Assembly (NCBI GenBank): GCA_903953455.1
Contig: CAJBJW010000180.1
Location: 1-5,571, forward strand
DNA length: 5,571 nt
DNA from: an uncultured Pseudomonadota bacterium
GTDB taxonomy: Bacteria; Pseudomonadota; Gammaproteobacteria; Methylococcales; Methylomonadaceae
Direction: 5' to 3'
The position numbers were made by a program, and so were the translations under genes. Below, piece by piece: positions 1 through 5,571 of the stretch (its first letter is position 1; each line of letters starts with the position of its first letter). Below the pieces are notes generated by a model, which saw only the letters and a program-made list of their open reading frames with translations, did no database searches and was not told the origin of the DNA.

Positions 1-57
1 CTAGGACACCGCCCTTTCACGGCGGTAACAGGGGTTCGAACCCCCTTGGGGACGCCA
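1..57 (+). tRNA. tRNA-Glu (anticodon UUC), 3' part, cut by the window start
   Basis: Decodes GAA/GAG glutamate codons. The visible part starts in the D-arm region. The anticodon stem pairs CCGCC (9-13) with GGCGG (21-25) around a seven-base loop, with anticodon TTC at 16-18. The T-arm pairs 30-34 with 42-46 around the canonical TTCGAAC loop. The 3' acceptor strand is 47-53, the discriminator base is G54, and CCA (55-57) is encoded in the gene. The bases match the E. coli glutamate tRNA almost throughout. The 5' acceptor strand and most of the D-arm lie outside the window. No other RNA gene follows within the next 190 bp, so this is the last gene of its transcript. Confidence 0.95.
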
Positions 58-180
58 TATATCAACTCTCACAATTTCACGTCTAAATTCAATTTAATTA
101 TTTAGTTTTATGATACAAATCAGTTTTTAGTTTAACTGTTTATTTAAAATCTCTCTTCCCTATAACTTCCATCAAAACAT

Positions 181-210
181 AAAAAAACGCCATGTTTTTT
201 TAACATAGCG
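181..210 (-). terminator. Rho-independent terminator of the chemoreceptor gene
   Basis: On the minus strand, a nine-pair stem (210-202 with 196-188) closes a five-base all-A loop (201-197). It is followed directly by seven T (187-181). The single C/A mismatch seen on the + strand becomes a G-U wobble in the minus-strand RNA, so the hairpin is continuous only in that direction. It sits about 38 bp past the TAA of the chemoreceptor gene. The rest of the spacer between the tRNA and this gene (58-180) is AT-rich and I see no gene in it. Confidence 0.8.
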
Positions 211-247
211 CTTCATTATTTTTCTTAAAGTGCGAGTTCTATAGTGT

Positions 248-2488
248 TTAAAACTCTTCCCAATCATCCCCTACTAAGGAAATAGCTTCTTTGTCGCTCA
301 CTTTCGCCACAGACGCTTTCGGCATAATTGCACTTGACTTAACTGGAACCGACTTCGATCTACTAGGACTTTTAGACACTAAATAACTTGCATTATTCGT
401 GTTACCTGTTTTGAAATAAGCTAGTTGCGTCGCTAGATTTTTTGCTTGTTCCTCAAGTGATTCTGAAGAGGCTGCAATTTGCTCAACAAGTGCCGCATTT
501 TGCTGCGTCACATCATCCATCGAACTAATTGCCTGACCTGCTTGAGATATACCGGTACTTTGCTCAATAGAAGCACTGGTAATATCAGCAATAATATTCG
601 CCATCTCTTGAATTGCAATCACAATATCTTCCATTGTCTGACCGGCATCAGCGACTTGCTTACTTCCGCCTGATACACGCTCAACGGAATCACCAATAAG
701 ACGCTTAATTTCCCCTGCTGCGTTCGCCGCGCGTTGCGCCAAATTACGTACCTCAATTGCCACCACCGCAAAACCTTTACCCTGCTCACCTGCACGAGCC
801 GCTTCCACTGCCGCGTTAAGTGCCAAAATATTAGTCTGAAAGGCAATATCATCAATGACAGAAATGATATCCACAATTCGCAATGATGATTGATTAATAT
901 TCGCCATCGTACTAACAACCTCTTCCACCACCAAAACGCCTTTATTGGCAATTTCTGTGGCACCAGACGCTAAACTATTAGCCTGTTTTGCATTATCACT
1001 GTTGTGTTGTACTGTTGAGGTCAATTCCTGCATACTTGATGCTGTTTCCTCTAAACTGGCCGCCTGCTCTTCTGTTCGATGTGCAAGATCATTGTTGCCC
1101 GCAGCAATTTCAGTCGATGCGGATGAAATAATGACGGTGATTTCTTGAATTTCGGACATTAAATTTTTGAGATTTTCAGTGGTGGTATTCACGCCCTCTT
1201 TCACTTTCCCAAACACACCGGGATAATTATTATCAATGGTTTGCGTCAAATCGCCTTGCGCCAAGGCATTCGCTACACGCAACACATCTTTAAGTCCACT
1301 ATCCGTCACATTTGATAAGCGATTTAATGACTCCGCAATCGTTTTGGTATATCCCACTTTATCGTTCAAATTCATTTTATAACTAAATTCACCACGATTA
1401 GCTGCCGCATCCACCATACTTTGAATTTCATTCACTATTTTAGCGAGTGCATCCACTGTCGTATTCACACCATTTGCTGTTAATTCAAATAGACCACTGT
1501 AATTTTTTGTGATTTTTTGATTGAGATCACCTTTTGAAAGCGCATCTGCAACGCGAATAACATCATGCAAACCTGTATCGGTAATTTCTGACAGTCGATT
1601 AAGTGAATTTGAAATGTCTTTTGCATACCCTTTTTTATCTGATGTATCAATTTTATGGCTAAAATCCCCTTTCACTGCAGCAGAAACAATTTTTTCAATG
1701 TCTTTTACCAAAGCGTTTAATTTGTCTTGCATCATCTGCATTGCATGCAATAACACACTAATTTCATCATTGGATTCAATAACAATTCGCGAATTCAAAT
1801 CGCCATCTGCAATGGCTACAGCTATTTTTTGCGCGTCATTGACTGAGCGTGTGATACTTTGAATAATAGCGCGACCGACAAAGAAACTCGATATTAAACC
1901 CAGTAAGGACGTAATAATTGACGCAATTAAAATCACTCGATAAAGCGCTTGAGCAGCGTCATATTCTTGTTTTGCCACAACAATTTGAATATCGATAAGC
2001 TCTGAAAATTTACCGCTGATTGGGTCAATGGCTGGATAGAGTTCATTAATCGAAAAATCAGCAACCGCCTCTTGATTTTTTTGTTGCAAAATAGTTTGTA
2101 ATTTATCAATTTTGATTTTAGTTGAATCAAATAATGGCTTAATTTCAGCAACTAATTTTTCTTCGTCTGCCACTAATACCGTGGCTAAATACGCTGCCCA
2201 CTTGTTATCAATCATCATTTCGGCGTCTTCCACGTTTTTAATTGCGCCATCCCATGAAATATTGCCATTTCTCACTTTATGCGTCGTATCAACGATATTG
2301 ACCGCATACATATCTGCAATAATTTTTAAATCCTTAAGTGGAACAAGTCGATCAACATAAACAGTTTGCAATCTGTCATTACTATATTGAATGCCAAATA
2401 AACCAAGCCCACTCAAGGCAACAGCCAAAAACGACATGGCGCTAATAATTAAAATTAATCGTGAGCGAATAGAAAGATTGCTTAACAT
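248..2488 (-). CDS. Methyl-accepting chemotaxis protein with a stack of HAMP domains
   Basis: Transmembrane chemoreceptor that senses a periplasmic signal and controls the CheA kinase through CheW. The 746 residues comprise a short cytoplasmic N-terminus, TM1 (about 11-33), a helical periplasmic sensor (about 34-183) resembling the four-helix-bundle 4HB_MCP type, TM2 (about 184-207), and a canonical HAMP (about 208-262). About four further HAMP-like modules follow (264-446), then the signalling domain (about 450-692). The first methylation helix contains EEQAASLEET (473-482). The hairpin tip around 561-577 (EAARAGEQGKGFAVV) is nearly identical to E. coli Tar/Tsr, indicating the 36-heptad class. 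A flexible Ser/Lys/Pro-rich tail (about 694-740) ends in DWEEF, which fits the CheR/CheB docking pentapeptide (aromatic-x-x-aromatic). The start is well bounded: an in-frame TGA lies three codons upstream (2495-2497). No good Shine-Dalgarno is visible; GGA lies 12 bases from the ATG. The ligand cannot be predicted. Confidence 0.95.
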   Translation of the reverse strand: MLSNLSIRSRLILIISAMSFLAVALSGLGLFGIQYSNDRLQTVYVDRLVPLKDLKIIADMYAVNIVDTTHKVRNGNISWDGAIKNVEDAEMMIDNKWAAYLATVLVADEEKLVAEIKPLFDSTKIKIDKLQTILQQKNQEAVADFSINELYPAIDPISGKFSELIDIQIVVAKQEYDAAQALYRVILIASIITSLLGLISSFFVGRAIIQSITRSVNDAQKIAVAIADGDLNSRIVIESNDEISVLLHAMQMMQDKLNALVKDIEKIVSAAVKGDFSHKIDTSDKKGYAKDISNSLNRLSEITDTGLHDVIRVADALSKGDLNQKITKNYSGLFELTANGVNTTVDALAKIVNEIQSMVDAAANRGEFSYKMNLNDKVGYTKTIAESLNRLSNVTDSGLKDVLRVANALAQGDLTQTIDNNYPGVFGKVKEGVNTTTENLKNLMSEIQEITVIISSASTEIAAGNNDLAHRTEEQAASLEETASSMQELTSTVQHNSDNAKQANSLASGATEIANKGVLVVEEVVSTMANINQSSLRIVDIISVIDDIAFQTNILALNAAVEAARAGEQGKGFAVVAIEVRNLAQRAANAAGEIKRLIGDSVERVSGGSKQVADAGQTMEDIVIAIQEMANIIADITSASIEQSTGISQAGQAISSMDDVTQQNAALVEQIAASSESLEEQAKNLATQLAYFKTGNTNNASYLVSKSPSRSKSVPVKSSAIMPKASVAKVSDKEAISLVGDDWEEF
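1151..1699 (-). repeat. Tandem duplication of a two-HAMP unit inside the chemoreceptor gene
   Basis: Residues 264-354 and 355-446 of the chemoreceptor are two adjacent copies of a 91-92-residue unit, about half identical by manual alignment (about 47 positions). Each copy contains G-D/E-F-S-x-K, then D-K-x-G-Y, then SLNRLS-x-x-TD-x-GL, then R-V-A-x-A-L-x-x-GDL, then GVNTT. This is the alternation of divergent and canonical HAMP modules known from poly-HAMP receptors. The DNA copies are 1427-1699 and 1151-1426. They have diverged enough that this is an old duplication or an inherited domain arrangement. Confidence 0.85.
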
Positions 2489-2519
2489 AATGGGTCAAAG
2501 TCCATAAATCGAAAAAAAT

Positions 2520-2547
2520 AAGTAAAAAGTCATAGCGTTTTTTACTT
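2520..2547. repeat. Perfect 9-bp inverted repeat in the chemoreceptor leader
   Basis: AAGTAAAAA (2520-2528) and its exact reverse complement TTTTTACTT (2539-2547) flank a 10-base centre (2529-2538). It lies 31 bp upstream of the chemoreceptor ATG and downstream of its candidate -10 box, so it would fall in the 5' untranslated RNA or act as a binding site for a dimeric regulator. The arms are mostly A/T (two G/C pairs each), so an RNA hairpin would be weak. In an AT-rich spacer, chance is a real alternative. Confidence 0.4.
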
Positions 2548-2562
2548 TAAATGTAATTACGC

Positions 2563-2568
2563 ATTATA
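2563..2568 (-). promoter_or_regulatory. Candidate -10 element for the chemoreceptor gene
   Basis: The minus strand reads TATAAT here, 74 bp upstream of the ATG at 2488, but the -35 position (TATAAA at the 17-bp spacing) is a poor match to TTGACA. Overlapping it, minus-strand GTCGATAT (2573-2566) matches six of eight bases of the sigma-28 -10 consensus GCCGATAA, but the sigma-28 -35 position matches only three of eight. Either reading is plausible; neither is strong. Confidence 0.35.
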
Positions 2569-2608
2569 TCGACATTAATTTAGAATTTATAAATACGAAT
2601 GAATAAAA

Positions 2609-2635
2609 TAAAGTTTTATATAAAGAATGCGATAA
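2609..2635 (+). promoter_or_regulatory. Sigma-28 (FliA)-type promoter upstream of the outer-membrane protein gene
   Basis: TAAAGTTT (2609-2616) matches the FliA -35 consensus at all eight positions. It is followed, after exactly the consensus 11-base spacer, by TGCGATAA (2628-2635), six of eight matches to GCCGATAA. Transcription would start near 2642, giving a leader of about 40 bases before the ATG at 2682, which leaves room for the AAGG ribosome-binding site at 2670-2673. It points away from the divergent chemoreceptor gene. Sequence match only; no expression evidence. Confidence 0.6.
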
Positions 2636-2681
2636 CATATTAAAAATTCAGCTCTCCAACTATAATTATAAGGCATTATTT

Positions 2682-3473
2682 ATGTGGTCTTTTTTCAAAC
2701 AAATAAATGTTCCATTCGTGGCAATTTTGACTACCTTTCTGTTTGCACCTGCGCTCGTTCAAGCTCAATCAGAACCTTCAATTAAAAGCGCTGGCGCTGA
2801 TTTAGCGAATTTTCCAAATAGCGCATTTACGTTACCGCAAGGTCAAGCCTATGTTGAGGTATCGCCGGTCAATTACAGTGGCTCAAATGCGAGTTCACCC
2901 TCACAATATAGCGCAGGGTATTTACTGCGGTATGGTTTATTTGATGATTTAGAACTGCGTTTAATGTCAAGCGGCATAACCGTCATAGACGACGCGCAAA
3001 AAACATCGGGAATGGCCGCCCAAACCTTTGATTTCAAATGGCATCTCGTCGATGCAAATGAGGAATCCAATTTACCTGCGGTAGGACTTGAATTTGCACT
3101 GCAAACTAATTTAGCCAGTCGCGCTTTTCAAGGTGGAACCAATCCATCACTCAGTTTAAATTTTGATCAACGACTACCGTATGAAATTGATTTTGAATAT
3201 AATCTGGGTTTTGTATCACAACAAACAGAATTGGGACAATCTCAATATCAGTTAGCACTCTCATGGGCATTTCAGCGAGAAATTATTTCCGATGTCGCCG
3301 TATTTGTAAACGGGTACACCAATACTGCAAACGGCTTAACCACATCAGCCATTGGCGGTGGCGCTCAATGGATACCTATTGAACGATTAGCCTTATTTGC
3401 TAATGTAAGCGGTGGCGTGACGAAAACGACTCCCTCTATTTATAGCTTGATTGGGTTTGCAGTCGCATTTTAA
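2682..3473 (+). CDS. Secreted outer-membrane beta-barrel protein, 'MetA-pathway of phenol degradation' type
   Basis: Predicted outer-membrane protein of 263 residues. Residues 1-28 form a Sec signal peptide: K6, a hydrophobic core at about 10-25, and V-Q-A before the cut at 28/29. The mature part is an alternating beta-strand pattern ending in a terminal Phe (AVAF), as in barrels handled by the BAM complex. The segment LLRYGLFDDLELRL (81-94), followed by the FDFKW region (116-120), resembles the family annotated as putative MetA-pathway of phenol degradation / transporter-like barrels (Pfam PF13557 by memory). Despite that name, no phenol-degradation gene is present, so a substrate should not be inferred. 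The start is supported by AAGG 8 bases upstream. It is the first gene of a likely three-gene transcript and lies behind the sigma-28-like promoter. A generic barrel of another family is the main alternative. Confidence 0.8.
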   Translation: MWSFFKQINVPFVAILTTFLFAPALVQAQSEPSIKSAGADLANFPNSAFTLPQGQAYVEVSPVNYSGSNASSPSQYSAGYLLRYGLFDDLELRLMSSGITVIDDAQKTSGMAAQTFDFKWHLVDANEESNLPAVGLEFALQTNLASRAFQGGTNPSLSLNFDQRLPYEIDFEYNLGFVSQQTELGQSQYQLALSWAFQREIISDVAVFVNGYTNTANGLTTSAIGGGAQWIPIERLALFANVSGGVTKTTPSIYSLIGFAVAF

Positions 3474-3489
3474 TAAAAACATTAACTTA

Positions 3490-4509
3490 ATGGATAGACA
3501 AAAACCGCTTTTAAAACGCTATGAAAATGCTGTTTTAGAAAATGAATTGACGTTTGATAGCAACCAACACGAAGCCATCCATCATTTACAGCGTTTACTG
3601 GATGAATTGCACGCTTATGGCGTTAAACTCGCAAGGATTAAACGCTGGCAATGGAAATCACCAACAGTCAGTCCTTGGCAAGGACTGTATTTGTTTGGTG
3701 GCGTAGGACGTGGAAAGTCCATGCTTATGACGTGGTTTTATGATGGTTGTCATCTCGCCCAAAAACGGCGCGTCCATTTTCACGTTTTCATGCAAGAAGT
3801 ACATGCTTTTATTCATGATTATCCGCGACAAAATGCCCTTCCCGCACTGGCTAAAACAGTCCGTAAAAAAACACAATTGCTCTGTTTTGATGAGTTCTAC
3901 ATTAGCGATATTGCAGATGCAATGCTACTAAGTGGTTTATTTACAGCACTTTTCGCAGAAGGTGTTATCGTTGTTATCACGTCAAATTACCATCCAGACA
4001 CCTTATACCCAAATGGATTGCAGCGAAATTCTGTGTTGCCTTTTATTTCGCTTTTACACGAAAAAACCGCCTTAATTGAACTTTCAGGTAAACAAGATTA
4101 CCGTTTAACTAAAGCGAAACATCAAATTACACGTTATTTCTTTCCGCTAACCCCCCAAACTGAAAAAGCGATTGTAAACAGTACCCCTTTGCTTGCGACA
4201 TGTGTCACTTTCACCTTTGCGCAATTATGTAGTGAACCTAAAGGAGCAAAAGACTATTTAGCCCTAGTACAAAATATATCTCATCTAGTTTTAACGCATA
4301 TTCCGCAATTGTCACAAGATAAAAATAACGAAACACGACGTTTTATTACTTTAATAGATGTGCTTTATGAATATAATGTGGTATTACTTTGCAGTGCACA
4401 AGTGGCTATTGAAGAACTTTATTTTGAAGACGACATTCAGCTCAACTTTCAACGTACGCGCTCACGCTTAATTGAAATGCAATCCGCAGACTATCCCCAT
4501 TCACTTTAG
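3490..4509 (+). CDS. zapE: Cell division protein ZapE (AFG1-like P-loop ATPase)
   Basis: Cytoplasmic AAA-type ATPase; in E. coli ZapE associates with the FtsZ ring and is needed under stress or low oxygen. From the ATG at 3490 it has 339 residues. Walker A is GGVGRGKS (70-77) and Walker B is LLCFDEF (130-136). A sensor-like TSN (164-166) follows, then NGLQR (175-179), which matches E. coli NGLQR. The C-terminal RRFITLID (283-290) and RLIEMQS (326-332) also match the E. coli protein. It is shorter than E. coli ZapE (about 375), mainly because about 24 residues are missing near 222-240. The start is uncertain: the frame is open back to a TTG at 3451 that overlaps the upstream gene, but the ATG fits the family N-terminus. 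No Shine-Dalgarno is visible at either. It lies 16 bp after the barrel gene, so translational coupling is plausible. Confidence 0.93.
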   Translation: MDRQKPLLKRYENAVLENELTFDSNQHEAIHHLQRLLDELHAYGVKLARIKRWQWKSPTVSPWQGLYLFGGVGRGKSMLMTWFYDGCHLAQKRRVHFHVFMQEVHAFIHDYPRQNALPALAKTVRKKTQLLCFDEFYISDIADAMLLSGLFTALFAEGVIVVITSNYHPDTLYPNGLQRNSVLPFISLLHEKTALIELSGKQDYRLTKAKHQITRYFFPLTPQTEKAIVNSTPLLATCVTFTFAQLCSEPKGAKDYLALVQNISHLVLTHIPQLSQDKNNETRRFITLIDVLYEYNVVLLCSAQVAIEELYFEDDIQLNFQRTRSRLIEMQSADYPHSL

Positions 4510-4524
4510 ACATAAGGCAGTACC

Positions 4525-5085
4525 ATGACATCACGTTTTAAAAAAATCGTCATTATTTTATGCTTAACAACGCCAACTTTAGCGTTGGCAGAGGATTTAA
4601 CCCAAATTTTAAATTTCGCCACCAAACAATTGGCTGTTTTAGATAATAATAAGCAATTATTAAATAATCCAGATGAACTGATTTCGAAAGGAAAAATGTT
4701 GCACGCAAACGAACTCACCGATTTATTGGTACAGCGTGTGGGCGTAACGCCTGCGCAAGCAATGGGTGGGACTGGCGCATTACTTCAAGTGGCTAAAACA
4801 CGTATGGCGCCACAAGCCTTTGAAAAAGTATCGCAAAACCTTCCAGATGTTCCCCTGCTCTTATCATCTGTCCCCGCATTGCAATCACAATCTGGACTTG
4901 GAGCGCTTGGAGGTTTAGGTGGCGGCCTTGGTGGTATTGCTGGAAAATTAGCGGGCGCTTCGGGTGGATCACTAGGAAGCGTTTATACAGCCGTCTCAAC
5001 CTTTCAACAATTAGGCATGAATGCAGACACCATGCAACGTTTTGTGCCTGTTGTTTTTGATTATGTGAAAAGTGCAGGACATTAA
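4525..5085 (+). CDS. Secreted DUF2780 (VcgC/VcgE-type) protein of unknown function
   Basis: A 186-residue exported protein. The signal peptide is residues 1-22 (R4, K6, K7, hydrophobic core 8-21, A-L-A before the cut). The mature part begins with a helical stretch (about 23-70). The family-like block VGVTPAQAMGGTGALL (72-87) follows, then a second helical block (about 88-118), a Gly-rich low-complexity linker (about 124-151), and a C-terminal block with LGMNADTMQRFVPVVFDYV (163-181). The arrangement V-G-V-T-P-x-Q-A, Gly-rich linker, F-V-P-V-V-x-D-Y-V matches what I recall of DUF2780 (Pfam PF11075). No catalytic residues are evident; a periplasmic role is inferred from the signal peptide only. 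The start is supported by AAGG at 4514-4517, 7 bases upstream. It lies 15 bp after zapE, hence probably co-transcribed, and stops 3 bp from the convergent PPK2 gene. Confidence 0.85.
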   Translation: MTSRFKKIVIILCLTTPTLALAEDLTQILNFATKQLAVLDNNKQLLNNPDELISKGKMLHANELTDLLVQRVGVTPAQAMGGTGALLQVAKTRMAPQAFEKVSQNLPDVPLLLSSVPALQSQSGLGALGGLGGGLGGIAGKLAGASGGSLGSVYTAVSTFQQLGMNADTMQRFVPVVFDYVKSAGH

Positions 5086-5088
5086 ACG

Positions 5089-5571
5089 CTACTTCGCAAT
5101 CATGCCGTTTGTAATATAAATTTCCTCATAATTAAACACAACCGTCGCATCAGGCAAAATAAGATTTTCATCTTTGCCATGATAATCAAGACGAAACAGT
5201 AAATCTTTGATCAAATTTAATCGCGCAACTTTTTTATCGTTTGCACAAACCACCGTCCATGGCGCACTAAGATGGTGTGTGCGTGCAAACATACTATTTC
5301 TCGCCGTACTGTAATCATCCCAATACGCCTGCGCCTCTTTATCAATAGGGCTGATTTTCCATTGTTTAAGCGGATCATTTTCACGTGATTTTAACCGCTT
5401 TGCTTGTTCATGTTTATCAATATCCAAATAATATTTGAATAGTTTAATCCCTGATTTAACCAGCATTTGCTCATAACTTGGCACTGTATCTAAAAATTCA
5501 TGATACTGCGCTTTTGAACAGAATTTCATTACACGCTCAACGCCTGCGCGGTTATACCAACTACGATTAAA
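5089..5571 (-). CDS. ppk2: Polyphosphate kinase 2 (PPK2), class I, C-terminal part, cut by the window end
   Basis: PPK2 enzymes transfer phosphate between inorganic polyphosphate and nucleotides (ADP/GDP to ATP/GTP for class I). The reading frame stays open to the window edge beyond the first internal ATG (5529). The 14 codons there give NRSWYNRAGVERV after an initial Phe, the family's Walker B-region motif, so 5529 is not the start. 160 residues are visible. They include SGIKLFKYYLDID, DPLKQWKISPID, YWDDYSTARNSMF and APWTVVCANDKK-ARLN, which match the lid and C-terminal helices of class I PPK2. The Walker A loop lies outside the window. One oddity is FNRSWYNR where many members have FDRSWYNR, so Asn replaces a commonly acidic residue. 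The final about 30 residues are a short family-variable tail. Confidence 0.93.
   Translation of the reverse strand, partial: FNRSWYNRAGVERVMKFCSKAQYHEFLDTVPSYEQMLVKSGIKLFKYYLDIDKHEQAKRLKSRENDPLKQWKISPIDKEAQAYWDDYSTARNSMFARTHHLSAPWTVVCANDKKVARLNLIKDLLFRLDYHGKDENLILPDATVVFNYEEIYITNGMIAK

Noticed and set aside
121..138. Short inverted repeat CAGTT/AACTG after the tRNA, possible terminator of the tRNA transcript
   Set aside because: Only five pairs, mostly A-T, with an eight-base loop and an interrupted T-stretch afterwards; too weak to call.
1..247. tRNA-Glu as an integration site of a genomic island
   Set aside because: No integrase, no direct repeat of the tRNA 3' end elsewhere in the window, and all neighbours look like ordinary chromosomal genes.
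619..963. 114-residue open frame antisense-frame to the chemoreceptor reading frame
   Set aside because: Lies wholly inside the chemoreceptor gene in another frame, has no recognisable motif and no ribosome-binding site; a shadow of the real coding strand.
1521..1862. 113-residue + strand open frame opposite the HAMP repeats
   Set aside because: Antisense to a clearly coding, family-typical sequence; its composition just mirrors the HAMP codons.
2661..2666. Perfect TATAAT on the + strand as a -10 box for the barrel gene
   Set aside because: Transcription would start at about 2673, on top of the AAGG ribosome-binding site, and no -35 is present at the right spacing.
4895..4980. Gly-rich low-complexity stretch as a repeat element
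   Set aside because: It is the normal Gly-rich linker of the DUF2780 protein, not a DNA repeat.
5084..5110. AAACG/CGTTT inverted repeat at the convergent gene ends as a bidirectional terminator
   Set aside because: Only five pairs with a 17-base loop and no T-tract on either side.

Overview
The window is a 5.6 kb chromosomal segment, AT-rich by eye (roughly 40% GC). It suggests a low-GC gammaproteobacterium. The tRNA-Glu arms, the ZapE protein and the signalling domain of the chemoreceptor all closely resemble their Escherichia coli counterparts. The mix of a chemoreceptor with stacked HAMP domains, a MetA-pathway-type outer-membrane protein, a DUF2780 protein and PPK2 is common in free-living environmental gammaproteobacteria. 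I cannot name the genus from sequence alone.

Layout, left to right. (1) Positions 1-57 are the 3' part of a tRNA-Glu(UUC) gene on the + strand, cut by the window edge. (2) A 190-bp spacer follows, holding a rho-independent terminator that reads on the minus strand. (3) A 746-residue methyl-accepting chemotaxis protein lies on the minus strand (248-2488). It has two membrane segments, a four-helix-bundle-type periplasmic sensor, about five HAMP-like modules that include an obvious tandem duplication, an E. coli-type signalling hairpin and a C-terminal CheR-docking pentapeptide. (4) A 193-bp divergent intergenic region contains a very good sigma-28 (FliA)-type promoter match pointing right, a candidate leftward -10 box and a perfect 9-bp inverted repeat. 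(5) Three tightly packed rightward genes follow: a secreted beta-barrel protein of the 'MetA-pathway of phenol degradation' type, the ZapE cell-division ATPase, and a secreted DUF2780 protein. Gaps of 16 and 15 bp suggest one transcript. (6) The C-terminal part of a class I PPK2 polyphosphate kinase is convergent on the minus strand. It ends only 3 bp from the DUF2780 stop and runs off the right edge.

Functionally the region is a mosaic of sensing (the chemoreceptor), envelope (outer-membrane barrel and DUF2780), division (ZapE) and energy/phosphate storage (PPK2) genes. The only link between the chemoreceptor and its neighbours visible here is the FliA-like promoter in the shared intergenic region. 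It would place the barrel gene, and possibly zapE and the DUF2780 gene, under motility-associated control. I see no mobile element, CRISPR array, toxin-antitoxin pair or defence system. No clearly undescribed system is evident; the most interesting leads are the promoter and the three-gene cluster behind it.
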